From Candidatus Hydrogenedens sp. (GTDB taxonomy: Bacteria; Hydrogenedentota; Hydrogenedentia; Hydrogenedentales; JAEUWI01), in the NCBI GenBank assembly GCA_016125095.1, contig WGMK01000004.1, forward strand, positions 1 through 63,059: a DNA stretch of 63,059 bases, read 5' to 3'. Positions 40,348 through 49,154 of the stretch are shown here, piece after piece. Position numbers and translations under genes: made by a program. The stretch's first letter is position 1; each line of letters opens with the position of its first letter. The notes under the pieces are model-generated. The model saw nothing but the letters and a program-made list of their open reading frames with translations. It was not told the origin of the DNA and did no database searches.

Positions 40348-42930
40348 GTGTCGTTGCCGGGAGTACCAGAGGAAGAGCGGAACGAAGTGACAGATCGTCT
40401 TGAATTGCTGCGGGACTACAAGCCGCCCGCAGGCCGATTCGACGAGCTGCTCGCGCCGGATGGCAGTATTCGTCCGCATTGGCAGCCCATGTTGTCTGCG
40501 TTGCAGCGCATGGGGCAGCAGGGCATTGATTCCTGCCGCCGCACGGGCGAGGCCATCATCCGCGAAAACGGGATTACCTACAACGTCTACGGCGATCCGC
40601 GCGGCATCGATCGCCTCTGGGCGCTCGACCTCTTGCCGGTGGTGCTGCCCAGCGAAGAATGGGCCTACATCGAGCAGGGCGTCGAGCAGCGGCTCCGGCT
40701 ACTGAACGCCATCCAGGAAGACTTGTACGGTCCGCAGCGCCTGCTGCGCGACTCCGGGTTGCCCCCCGAGTTCGTGCATGCCAACCCCCGATACCTGCGC
40801 TCCTGCCATGGCATCGTACCCAAGCGCTCGGGATATCTCATCCGATACGCCGCTGATCTCGTGCGCGACGAGACCGGGCGCTGGCGCGTGTTCAGCGACC
40901 GCACCCAGGCGCCCTCGGGAGCAGGCTATGCGTTGGAAAACCGCATCGTTACGTCGCGCGTATTTCCCAATGCCATCGCCGAGATGCGGGTGCGGCGGCT
41001 CGCGGGCTTCTTCCGTTCATTCCGCTCGGCCCTACGTGCCACCGATCCGAACGAGCGCGAAGAGCCGACCGTGGTGCTGCTTACGCCCGGGCCGCACAAC
41101 GAGACCTACTTCGAGCATGTCTACCTCGCGCGCTACCTCGGCTACTCGATGCTGGAGGGCGGCGAGCTTGCCTGTCGCGATAATCGCCTCTTCGTGCGCA
41201 CCATCAAGGGCCTCAAGCAGGTCGATGTCGTGTTGCGGCGGGTGGACGACATCTATTGCGACCCGCTGGAACTGCTGCCCAACTCGACCTTGGGTACTAC
41301 CGGACTGCTGCAGGCCTTCCGCATGGGCAACGTGTCGATCTGCAATGCCATCGGGGCGGGCGTGCTCGAGGTGCCCGCGCTCAAGGCGGTGCTGCCCCAG
41401 CTCTGCAAGCGCCTGGGCAGTTCCGAATTGCTGCTGCCCCCGACCCGCACCCTGTGGGGCGCCCTGCCGGAAGACCGCGCCGAAATGGAGGCGCGCTGGG
41501 ACGAACTGAAACTGCAGCCCGCCTTCGGGGCGGTATCGTCCGCCGCGTTCACCGGGGTCGCGGCCAACGACCGCGATCTTCAACGGCAGCTCTGGCGTCA
41601 TAGGCCCTATCTGTATTCCGCGGGCGAGGAGCCGAGGCCATCGACCATGCCACTCCTCGCGGAAGACCAGTTGACGCCCGCCAAGCTGGTGCTACGCGTC
41701 TTTGCCGTGTACGACCCCGAGCGGGATTCGGTGCATGTGATGCCCGGCGGCATGGCGCGTTTCGGCCAGAGCGATTCCTTGTCCGACATCACCATGCAGC
41801 AGGGGAGCGGCAGCAAGGACGTCTGGATCACCAGCGGCGATCCCGTGGACTTCTCCTCGCTTCTGTCGGTCGAATCCGAATCGACGACACTGGTGCGCTC
41901 GCCCGAAAACATTTCCAGCCGCCTCGCCGAGAACCTGCTGTGGCTCGGCCGGTATTGCGAGCGCGGCGAATACATCGTCCGCTTCCTACGCCACGTACTG
42001 ATGCGCTACACCGACGAAGAGGCGCTCGAGGACACCTCGGCGCTCGCGCCCCTGCTCCACGCCGGCGCGGTTATCCTGCAGCCCGACGTCACCACACCCA
42101 TCGATCGCCCCGCCTCGGCCGACATCCTCTACGATGTGCAGAATGCCCTGCTCGAGGCCTTGTACTCCGAGGGCCACCCGACCGGCGTGATCCAGAATCT
42201 TTACGCCATCCGGCGTGCCGCCTGGATTGTGCGCGAGCGGTTCTCCGAGGACGACTGGCGCATCCTCATCGGGCTTATCGACCAGTTCCTCAATCAGGAC
42301 GACGAGAACAAGAGCCTGCGCGGGGCGATGGAATCCCTCAATCAGCTGGTCACCGGCTTCGTCGCCTTCAGCGGCCTGATTGCCGAGAACATGACCCGCG
42401 AGCCCGGCCAGATATTCATCGACATGGGGCGCCGCATCGAGCGCGCGCTCAACGTCACCGACCTCCTGCTCGGCACGCTCACGCGGCCGACGGCCGGGGA
42501 GTCGCTGCTGCTGCACAGCCTGCTCGCCATTTGCGACAGCCCGATGACCTATCGCGGCCGCTATGGCGCCAAGGTGCGCACGGGCCCGGTGTTCGACCTC
42601 CTTGTATCCGACGAGACCAACCCGCGCTCGGTCTCGTATCAATTGACGGCACTCGCGCGGCACCTGGCGCGCCTGCCCAAGCGCGGTGAGCCGGGGCTGC
42701 TAAATACCGAGGAGCGTATCATCGAGCGCCTTCGCTCCGCCGTCCGCATTGCCAACGTGAACACACTGGCCGGCGTGGGCGAGGACGGGCAGCGCAAGGG
42801 CATGCGTAAGCTGCTCAAGGATCTGTCCGAGTCGCTGCCCGAATTCGCCAACCAGATCAGCCGTCGCTATTTCATCCACACAGCGGCCGCACGGCAGCTG
42901 GGCGGCTCGGTAGAGGAAGACCACGCCTGA
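40348..42930 (+). CDS. Circularly permuted ATP-grasp fused to alpha-E domain
   Basis: 860 aa from GTG 40348 (GGAGG upstream); GTG 40387 is an alternative start. Residues about 20-500 are the permuted ATP-grasp (DLLPVVLPSEEWAYIEQGVEQ, AADLVRDETGRWRVFSDR, GSGSKDVWI). Residues about 530-850 are an alpha-E domain beginning SSRLAENLLWLGRYCERGEY. The ATP-binding core is less canonical than in the leftward paralogue: FSDRTQAPSGAGYALENR replaces [18 protein letters not shown], so Glu and Asn at the metal site are changed to Ser and Arg. This half may be catalytically altered and act as a partner or scaffold. It overlaps the next gene by one base (TGATG). Confidence 0.92.
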   Translation: MSLPGVPEEERNEVTDRLELLRDYKPPAGRFDELLAPDGSIRPHWQPMLSALQRMGQQGIDSCRRTGEAIIRENGITYNVYGDPRGIDRLWALDLLPVVLPSEEWAYIEQGVEQRLRLLNAIQEDLYGPQRLLRDSGLPPEFVHANPRYLRSCHGIVPKRSGYLIRYAADLVRDETGRWRVFSDRTQAPSGAGYALENRIVTSRVFPNAIAEMRVRRLAGFFRSFRSALRATDPNEREEPTVVLLTPGPHNETYFEHVYLARYLGYSMLEGGELACRDNRLFVRTIKGLKQVDVVLRRVDDIYCDPLELLPNSTLGTTGLLQAFRMGNVSICNAIGAGVLEVPALKAVLPQLCKRLGSSELLLPPTRTLWGALPEDRAEMEARWDELKLQPAFGAVSSAAFTGVAANDRDLQRQLWRHRPYLYSAGEEPRPSTMPLLAEDQLTPAKLVLRVFAVYDPERDSVHVMPGGMARFGQSDSLSDITMQQGSGSKDVWITSGDPVDFSSLLSVESESTTLVRSPENISSRLAENLLWLGRYCERGEYIVRFLRHVLMRYTDEEALEDTSALAPLLHAGAVILQPDVTTPIDRPASADILYDVQNALLEALYSEGHPTGVIQNLYAIRRAAWIVRERFSEDDWRILIGLIDQFLNQDDENKSLRGAMESLNQLVTGFVAFSGLIAENMTREPGQIFIDMGRRIERALNVTDLLLGTLTRPTAGESLLLHSLLAICDSPMTYRGRYGAKVRTGPVFDLLVSDETNPRSVSYQLTALARHLARLPKRGEPGLLNTEERIIERLRSAVRIANVNTLAGVGEDGQRKGMRKLLKDLSESLPEFANQISRRYFIHTAAARQLGGSVEEDHA

Positions 42931-43808
42931 TGCGTTACAAGATCGCCCATGTCACCTCGTATGCGTATCACGACTCGGTGCCGATCGGCTACAGCCGCGT
43001 CTGTCTCGCACCGAGGAACTGCCCGCACCAGGAATGCATCCGCACCTCGCTCAACATCACGCCCGTGCCCTCGGTGCTGAACCAGCAGGGCACCGATTAC
43101 TACGGCAACAACATCGCCTTCTTCAGCGTGCAGGAACCGCACGACACCCTCAGCATCCGCAGCATCAGCGAGGTGCGCATCGAGCCGCAGCTCACCCCGC
43201 CCCCCGAGGCTACCCCGCCTTGGGAGCCGCTGCGCGACCTGATTGCGCGCGCGCCTTCGCCTGAATTGCATGATGCCTACCAGTTCGCCATGGACTTGGA
43301 GGCCGACGACGATTCTCTGGCGCTCCGCGACTACGCGCTACCGTCCTTCGCTGAGGGGGTGCCGTTGCTCGCGGCCGCTGTCGACCTCATGGGCCGGATA
43401 TTCCGGGAGTTCAAGTACGATCCCCAGGCCACGACCGTCGCGACGCCTATCAAGGAAGTACTCGAGCACCGCCACGGAGTCTGCCAGGACTTCGCCCATG
43501 TGCAGATCGGCTGTCTCCGCGCGCTCGGGCTGGCGGCCCGCTATGTCAGCGGCTACATCACGCCGCTCTCGCAGGACTCCGACCAGTCGCACGTCGGCGC
43601 ACAGGCCTCGCACGCGTGGCTCTCGCTCTTCGTGCCCGGACACGGCTGGGTGGATCTCGATCCCACCAACAATTGCATCCCGACGACCGAGCACATCACG
43701 GTGGCGTGGGGGCGCGATTATGTGGACGTGAGCCCGGTGCGCGGCGTCGTGCTCGGCGGGGGCAATCAGCGCCTCACCGTCAATGTCGATGTCCAGCGAT
43801 TGAACTGA
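42930..43808 (+). CDS. Transglutaminase-like cysteine protein
   Basis: 292 aa. The N-terminal 'bacterial transglutaminase-like' region (MRYKIAHVTSYAYHDSVPIG) precedes the catalytic domain with Cys185 (HGVCQDFAH), His228 (SHAWLSLF) and Asp244 (DLDPTNN). The C-terminus has VAWGRDYVDVSPVRGV, typical of this group. These proteins are associated with ATP-grasp/alpha-E operons and may hydrolyse or ligate an isopeptide. Its start codon overlaps the stop of the fused ATP-grasp gene, so the two are translationally coupled. Confidence 0.93.
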   Translation: MRYKIAHVTSYAYHDSVPIGYSRVCLAPRNCPHQECIRTSLNITPVPSVLNQQGTDYYGNNIAFFSVQEPHDTLSIRSISEVRIEPQLTPPPEATPPWEPLRDLIARAPSPELHDAYQFAMDLEADDDSLALRDYALPSFAEGVPLLAAAVDLMGRIFREFKYDPQATTVATPIKEVLEHRHGVCQDFAHVQIGCLRALGLAARYVSGYITPLSQDSDQSHVGAQASHAWLSLFVPGHGWVDLDPTNNCIPTTEHITVAWGRDYVDVSPVRGVVLGGGNQRLTVNVDVQRLN

Positions 43809-43814
43809 CGCCGC

Positions 43815-45731
43815 CTACATCAGCCGGGGCACGGGCGATGCCGCGCAGCGCTCCTGCGCCGCCTCGACAATCAGCCGCAGCAGGTCCGTATAGGCCATGC
43901 CGCCGAAGCCGGCCATGTAGTTCAGCTTGCCATCCCAGCACCAGCCCGGGTTCGGGTTCACCTCCAGCAGCTTGATCTCTCCCTGTGAATCCGTGCGGAA
44001 GTCGAAGCGGGCGTAGTCGCGGCAGTCCAGCCGCTCGAACAACAGCAGCGAGTAGTCAATCAGCTGCCGCTTCGCCTCGTCGGAGACATGCGCCTCGAAA
44101 TAGCGGATCTGGTTCCAGTAGGGCGACTCTGGTTCCCATTTCGACTCGTAGCCCAGGATACGCGGCAGCCCGGGCTCGAGGCCGCTGTAGTCCACTTCGA
44201 GCAGGGGAAGCACGGTAAAGCCGAAGCCGGGATTGCCGACGACCCCGACGCTGTATTCCGGGCCGTTCAGGAATTCCTGTACCAGCAGCGAGCGCTTGGG
44301 AAAGTTCCGCCGCAATTCCTCGAGGTACGCGGCGAAATCCTCCTGCGTATGCACCACGGCGTTCTGCGTAATCCCCTGGCTACTGTCGCCCAGGTTCGGC
44401 TTCAGCAGCACCGGAAACACCGAGGGCAGCGTGGCGGCCTGGTCGTCCGGGCTGAAGTAGGACTCCAGCGGCGCGGGGATTTCGATGGACTGCGCCACGG
44501 CGCGCACAAACGACTTGTTGTAGCACCAGCCGAGACTCGCCGGGCCCGCGCCGGAGTAGGGAATGCCATAGACCTCCAGAAGTGCTGGCACGTGGAGTTC
44601 CTTGAACGCGTCGTTCAGGAAGCCCTCGTCGCACAGGTTGAGCACGAATTCGGGGCGCTGCTCGCGGATCAATTCAGGCAGCCGCTTGTGGTCGTCCCAA
44701 TAGTTGAAGGTATACCCCGGAAGCGATTCCAGCGCTTCCTTCATGCGGCCGACCGTCGCAATGTCCTCCGGATTGAACTGCCCGCCGAGCTTTACGATAT
44801 CCGGCAGGCCCGGGTCGCCCAGCAGCACGGTCACATTCGGGAAGTGCGGGCCGCGGCGCATCGTCGCCTTCGGCTTCTCGGGCACGCGCGCCACCAAGAG
44901 CAGCCGGTGGGCCATCATCCCGAGATCCTGCTGCCGCCCCGAGTGCGTCACCGGCGCTTCCATGAAAGCGGCCTCGGTAAAGCCCGCGCGTTCCACCAGG
45001 TCCTTGATTTCGTCCCGGCTGTAAAGGCGCTCCGCGTAGAACTGGTCGGCAATCACGCCGCGCTCGGCATGCGTCACCACCTCGCGGCTCACCAGGCGCT
45101 GGCTATCGGAAGCCAGGGCGCGCTCGCGGCACACGAAGTGATTCTGGTCCACCCATTCCCAGCTGCGCGGCTCGTAGTGCTTGCGCATCCAGTCGCCGTC
45201 CGCGAGGTCCATGAACAAGAAGCCGTTCGACTTTAGCACGCGCCGCACTTGTTTGAGCACCGCCAGGTCGTCCTCGGCGCGCTCGAAATAGCCGAAGGAA
45301 TTGCCGAACATCGCTACGGCGTCGAACGAACGTTCCGGCATGCGGAACTTGCGGGCATCGCCTTCCTTGAACGATACCGTTACGCCCAGCCGGTCGGCGC
45401 GCTTCTTGGCCAGGCGGATCAGGTAGCGCGAGCGATCCAGCCCGACCACGCCTGTGTAGCCCCGCAGCGCCAGCGCAATCGAATGGCGCCCCTGGCCGCA
45501 GCACAGGTCCAGTATCCGCTGGTCGGACGTGAGGCCGGTCGCCTCCAGAAACACATCCACTTCCTGCGACGTGTTGATGTCGTTCTCGACAACATCGCCG
45601 TCCGTTTTCAGATAGACGGCATTGAAAAGCGTCCGCCACCATTCCTGGGGCAGATGCCGTTCCAAGTCCGAGATGGGGCCCAGGGTGCGGGTACCCTGGT
45701 TCGAGCGTAGGCGGTTCTGGGGGGTCGACAT
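43815..45731 (-). CDS. SAM methyltransferase fused to D-Ala-D-Ala-ligase-type ATP-grasp
   Basis: 638 aa from ATG 45731 (GAGGAAA upstream). The frame is open for 53 more codons, but those lack coding character. Residues about 20-285 are a class I methyltransferase with motif I ILDLCCGQGRHS (73-84) and later FGNSFGYF and FLFMDLADGDWM. Residues about 300-635 are a D-alanine-D-alanine-ligase-like ATP-grasp domain (YSGAGPASLGWCYNKSF, LLKPNLGDSSQGI, LVQEFLNGPEYSVGVVG), with the metal site DYARFDFR...IKLLEVNPNPGW. It should both methylate and ligate a small substrate, probably an amino acid or peptide. It converges on the transglutaminase gene with a 6-bp gap. Confidence 0.9.
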   Translation of the reverse strand: MSTPQNRLRSNQGTRTLGPISDLERHLPQEWWRTLFNAVYLKTDGDVVENDINTSQEVDVFLEATGLTSDQRILDLCCGQGRHSIALALRGYTGVVGLDRSRYLIRLAKKRADRLGVTVSFKEGDARKFRMPERSFDAVAMFGNSFGYFERAEDDLAVLKQVRRVLKSNGFLFMDLADGDWMRKHYEPRSWEWVDQNHFVCRERALASDSQRLVSREVVTHAERGVIADQFYAERLYSRDEIKDLVERAGFTEAAFMEAPVTHSGRQQDLGMMAHRLLLVARVPEKPKATMRRGPHFPNVTVLLGDPGLPDIVKLGGQFNPEDIATVGRMKEALESLPGYTFNYWDDHKRLPELIREQRPEFVLNLCDEGFLNDAFKELHVPALLEVYGIPYSGAGPASLGWCYNKSFVRAVAQSIEIPAPLESYFSPDDQAATLPSVFPVLLKPNLGDSSQGITQNAVVHTQEDFAAYLEELRRNFPKRSLLVQEFLNGPEYSVGVVGNPGFGFTVLPLLEVDYSGLEPGLPRILGYESKWEPESPYWNQIRYFEAHVSDEAKRQLIDYSLLLFERLDCRDYARFDFRTDSQGEIKLLEVNPNPGWCWDGKLNYMAGFGGMAYTDLLRLIVEAAQERCAASPVPRLM

Positions 45732-45768
45732 CGGGCGTTTCCTCGCCGCCAATCTGGGGCGGCAGCCA

Positions 45769-45785
45769 GGCCCCGGAACGGGGCC
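45769..45785. repeat. GC-rich hairpin in the leader of the methyltransferase/ATP-grasp gene
   Basis: GGCCCC-GGAAC-GGGGCC forms a 6-bp all-GC stem with a 5-nt loop, 38 bp upstream of ATG 45731 on the minus strand. No T-run follows on either strand. The rest of the 233-bp gap contains the promoter at 45911-45939 and a small GGCCT-GAAA-AGGCC hairpin (45850-45863). Confidence 0.35.
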
Positions 45786-45910
45786 AAGGCGCGGGAGTGT
45801 ACTCTCCTTCAGTAACGAATTCGAGTATCCGCAAGTTACGCTAAAATCAGGCCTGAAAAGGCCCTGCGGTACGGAAACTTGGTCCGTCAATCCGGAGATT
45901 TCGCAAGGGG

Positions 45911-45939
45911 TTGAAGTGCGTAGCGTGTCTCCCTACAAT
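45911..45939 (+). promoter_or_regulatory. Sigma-70-type promoter for lipoprotein/GGDEF genes
   Basis: TTGAAG (45911-45916), exactly 17 bp, TACAAT (45934-45939). Transcription would begin near 45946, about 19 nt before ATG 45965. Confidence 0.65.
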
Positions 45940-45964
45940 ACCCGGGAAAGCGAGGTGCTTGGTG

Positions 45965-46243
45965 ATGAAACTCAGAAAAATTCTGCGTGTGCTGTTGCCA
46001 TCGCTGGTGGTCATGCTTGCCTGGGGATGCAGCGATTCATCGGCTCCAGCGGCGGGCGGGGCCGGAACGGCCTCCGGCGAGAAGAGCAAAGCAGGCGCCG
46101 ACAAGGCTATCCAGAGCCGCAAGGGCGTGGAGCAGTCGCTCGGCACCAAAGAAATCGAGGAAGACAAGCTTCCTGGCACCTTGGAAATCGGTCTGGCCAT
46201 CGGCTCGACCGTGGCGATGATCGCCTGCTTCAAGTACCTCTAG
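45965..46243 (+). CDS. Small lipoprotein with C-terminal membrane helix
   Basis: 92 aa. The N-terminus KLRKILRVLLPSLVVMLAWGC fits a lipoprotein signal with a slightly unusual lipobox (L-A-W-G-C). A small-residue, charged middle (SGEKSKAGADKAIQSRKG) is followed by a C-terminal hydrophobic segment (LEIGLAIGSTVAMIACFKYL). It would be tethered at both ends or lie across the membrane. I recognise no family. The GGDEF gene starts 73 bp further on and may be co-transcribed. Confidence 0.7.
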   Translation: MKLRKILRVLLPSLVVMLAWGCSDSSAPAAGGAGTASGEKSKAGADKAIQSRKGVEQSLGTKEIEEDKLPGTLEIGLAIGSTVAMIACFKYL

Positions 46244-46316
46244 TGCCCATCGCTGCCACGAGGCACCAGTTGGAATCGTTGGATTTCCTGCGGCCCGTGA
46301 AACGGGGAGACTCTGC

Positions 46317-47678
46317 TTGAGCGCCCGAGTACTGATTCTGGACGACGAGGAGAGCATCCTCGAGATTCTTGGCTACCATCTCACGGAAGCCGGCCACGAG
46401 GTCGTCTGTTGCCTCCGCCCCGCCGAGGCCGTCGAGATGATGGTCTATGGCGGCTTCGACATGCTCGTCACCGACCTTAAGATGCCGGACCTTCACGGCA
46501 TCGAGGTGGTGCAGCGCGCCAAACAGATCGACCCCCACATCGCCGTGGTGGTGGTCACCGCCATGATGGATGTGCAAAACGCCATCGAGGCCCTGCGCGC
46601 CGGCGCCGACGATTACCTCCTCAAGCCCTTCAACCTGGTCGAAATCACCATTGCCGTCGACCGCGCTCTAGAGCGCCGCCGGCTGGTTATCGAGAACGAG
46701 CGCTACCAGGACGAACTCGAGCGGCGCATTGACGAAGCCACGAGCGGAATGCGCGAAACCAACGCCGAGTTGAACCGCACGAAGACCTATCTCGAAAACT
46801 TGCTGCACAGCAGCGTCGACGCCATTGTGACCATGTCCGCCGATTACGTGATCACCTATACCAATCTGGGCGCCGCGGAAATGCTGGGCCGCTCCTCCGA
46901 GCAGCTGCTCGGCCACCGCATCACGCTCTATCTCGCGGGTGGCGAGGACGAACTCAACTACATCCGCGGCGTGATGGGGGGCGAGGGACGTCTCCAGAAC
47001 TATGAGACGGAGCTGATCGGCCCGGCCGAAAGCAACATTCCCGTCAACATCTCCTTGTCCGAAGTGCGAGACGAGGCCGGCGCGCTCGTGTCCATCCTGG
47101 CCATCTGCAAGGACATCACCCAGCAGAAGATGCTGGAGGCGGAACTGCGCGAGGCCATGGTCAAGGATGCGCTCACGGGGCTCTACAACCACGGCTATTT
47201 CTTCGACCGGCTCGACGGGGAAATCGAGCGTTCGACGCGCCAGGGCCGGCCGCTGTCGCTGCTCTTGTTCGACATCGACAAGTTCAAGACCTACAACGAC
47301 AAGCACGGCCACCTCGAGGGCGATCGCGTGCTGCGTACCGTGGGCGACGTGATCCGTAAGTGCACCCGCGAGCACGTGGACCTCGGCTTCCGCTACGGCG
47401 GCGACGAGTATACGGTCATCCTGCCGGAAGCCACCGAGCAGGAAGCCCTGCAGATTGCCGAGCGTATCCGCGTGCAGTTCAAAGAACGCCGCTTCGACCA
47501 GCTCACGCTCAGCATCGGCCTGATGCAATACCAGAAGGGCATCTCCGCGCGCTCCTTCCTGCGCTATGCGGACGCCATGATGTACAAATCGAAACACGCC
47601 GGCGGCGACCGGGTCTCTATTTTCGAGCGTTCAGCTTCGATGGATCTGCCCGAGCACGACGAAGCCGAATCGGCCTGA
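46317..47678 (+). CDS. Response regulator with PAS and GGDEF domains (diguanylate cyclase)
   Basis: 453 aa with TTG start (GGGGAG upstream). The receiver (D9/D10, phosphoacceptor D53 in LVTDLKMPD, K103) is followed by a coiled coil, a PAS domain (about 150-270) and GGDEF. The active-site loop is RYGGDEY (361-365 for GGDEY), a functional variant, with the metal/substrate segment FDIDKFKTYNDKHGH upstream. No canonical RxxD inhibitory site directly precedes the loop, so product inhibition may be weak. It should make c-di-GMP on phosphorylation and so oppose the HD-GYP protein at 2119-3222 and feed the PilZ proteins. Confidence 0.92.
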   Translation: MSARVLILDDEESILEILGYHLTEAGHEVVCCLRPAEAVEMMVYGGFDMLVTDLKMPDLHGIEVVQRAKQIDPHIAVVVVTAMMDVQNAIEALRAGADDYLLKPFNLVEITIAVDRALERRRLVIENERYQDELERRIDEATSGMRETNAELNRTKTYLENLLHSSVDAIVTMSADYVITYTNLGAAEMLGRSSEQLLGHRITLYLAGGEDELNYIRGVMGGEGRLQNYETELIGPAESNIPVNISLSEVRDEAGALVSILAICKDITQQKMLEAELREAMVKDALTGLYNHGYFFDRLDGEIERSTRQGRPLSLLLFDIDKFKTYNDKHGHLEGDRVLRTVGDVIRKCTREHVDLGFRYGGDEYTVILPEATEQEALQIAERIRVQFKERRFDQLTLSIGLMQYQKGISARSFLRYADAMMYKSKHAGGDRVSIFERSASMDLPEHDEAESA

Positions 47679-47693
47679 CCTCTCGGGAAATCC

Positions 47694-48521
47694 ATGAAAT
47701 ACGGTATCTGCAGCGAAATTTTTAAGGACTGGAACGACGTCGGCCGCACCATCGACTACGTCAAGTCGATCGGCTACGACGGACTCGAAATCGCGCCGTT
47801 CACGCTTTCGGATTATGTGACCGACATTTCCGCTGCGACGCGCGAGGATATCCGCAAGCGCGCCGAGGCCGCCGGCCTCGACATCATCGGGCTGCACTGG
47901 CTCTTCGTGGGGCCCCAGGGCGTGCACCTCACCAGCCCCGACGACGACGTACGCGCCTTCACCGCCCAGTATCTCCGCGACCTGACGCAGTGCTGCGCCG
48001 ACATGGGCGGCAAGGTGATGATTCTTGGTTCGCCCATGCAGCGCAACATCGGCCGCGACGTGACCTACAACCAGGCCTTCGGCTACGCGCAGGGCATCAT
48101 CGAACAGGTGACCAGCACGCTCGAGGCCTGTGGCGTGACCCTCTGCCTCGAGCAGCTCACGCATCATGAGACGAACTTCCTCCAAACCCCCGAGGAAACC
48201 GTCGAGCTGATCGAGGCCATCGGCCACCCGAACGTGCAGCTTATCCTCGACACGAAGGCCATGAGTTTCCTCAAGCAGGACCGCCCGGAAACCATCCGGA
48301 AATTCGCGAAGCACCTGCGGCACTACCACGCCAACGATCAGAACCTCGAGGGCCCGGGCTTCGGCAGCGTTGATTTCGTGCCGATCTTCGACGCGCTCCG
48401 CGATGTGCATTTCGACGGGTATGTATCGGTCGAGGTCTTCAAGTTCGACCCCGGTCCCGAAGCCATCGCGACGCGCAGCCTGGAATACATGAAGCGCGCC
48501 GCCGGTTCTAACGCCAACTAG
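47694..48521 (+). CDS. Sugar phosphate isomerase/epimerase-type TIM barrel
   Basis: 275 aa of the AP-endonuclease-2/xylose-isomerase-like family. Likely metal ligands lie in CLEQLTHHETNF (Glu), LILDTKAMS (Asp), HYHANDQN (His) and VSVEVFKF (Glu), in the usual order. Members include hydroxypyruvate isomerases, tagatose/psicose 3-epimerases and inosose-type enzymes; the sequence alone does not decide. It begins 15 bp after the GGDEF gene and is followed at 30 bp by pdxH, so the three may be one transcript. Confidence 0.87.
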   Translation: MKYGICSEIFKDWNDVGRTIDYVKSIGYDGLEIAPFTLSDYVTDISAATREDIRKRAEAAGLDIIGLHWLFVGPQGVHLTSPDDDVRAFTAQYLRDLTQCCADMGGKVMILGSPMQRNIGRDVTYNQAFGYAQGIIEQVTSTLEACGVTLCLEQLTHHETNFLQTPEETVELIEAIGHPNVQLILDTKAMSFLKQDRPETIRKFAKHLRHYHANDQNLEGPGFGSVDFVPIFDALRDVHFDGYVSVEVFKFDPGPEAIATRSLEYMKRAAGSNAN

Positions 48522-48551
48522 CAACCCGCGACCCCGCGCCGAAGGTTCCGC

Positions 48552-49154
48552 ATGGCCATACCAGACGAGAAAAATCCGGTCGATCTGTTCCGCACTTGGT
48601 TCGCCGAGGCCGACGCCCACGCGGGCATTCCGCAGGCCACCGCCATGTCGCTCGCCACGGTCGACGAGCACGGCCGCCCCGACGTCCGTATCGTGCTGCT
48701 CAAGAGCGCCGGGGACGACGGTTTTGTGTTCTACACCAACCTCGGCAGCACCAAGGCCCACCAGCTCACCGTCAATCCGCATGCTGCGCTTTGCTTCCAC
48801 TATGCCCCGCAGACACGCCAGATTCGGGTGCGAGGCTCCGTAACGCCAGTCACGCCCGACGAGGCCGACGCCTATTTCGCATCGCGCCCCAAGCAGAGCC
48901 AGTTGGGTGCGTGGGCCAGCAAGCAAAGCCAGGCGCTGGAAGGCCGCTTCGAACTCGAGCGGCGGCTGGCGCATTTCACGGCGCAATACGGCCTCGGCGC
49001 CGTGCCTCGGCCGGAGTTCTGGTCGGGCTTCCGCCTCGTGCCGTGGCGTATCGAATTCTGGCTCGAGCAGCCCTACCGCCTGCATGACCGCGTGGAGTAC
49101 ACGCGCAACGAAGACGGCACGGGCGAATGGGAACGACGGAGGCTGTTTCCCTAA
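48552..49154 (+). CDS. pdxH: Pyridoxamine 5'-phosphate oxidase
   Basis: 200 aa, normal length. The FMN-binding segment RIVLLKSAGDDGFVFYTN with STKAHQL is followed by the substrate region RPKQSQLGAWAS and the C-terminal signature FWLEQPYRLHDRVEYTR. It oxidises pyridoxamine or pyridoxine phosphate to PLP with FMN and O2, which indicates at least some oxygen exposure. It overlaps the convergent LarA-like gene by 4 bp. Confidence 0.95.
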   Translation: MAIPDEKNPVDLFRTWFAEADAHAGIPQATAMSLATVDEHGRPDVRIVLLKSAGDDGFVFYTNLGSTKAHQLTVNPHAALCFHYAPQTRQIRVRGSVTPVTPDEADAYFASRPKQSQLGAWASKQSQALEGRFELERRLAHFTAQYGLGAVPRPEFWSGFRLVPWRIEFWLEQPYRLHDRVEYTRNEDGTGEWERRRLFP

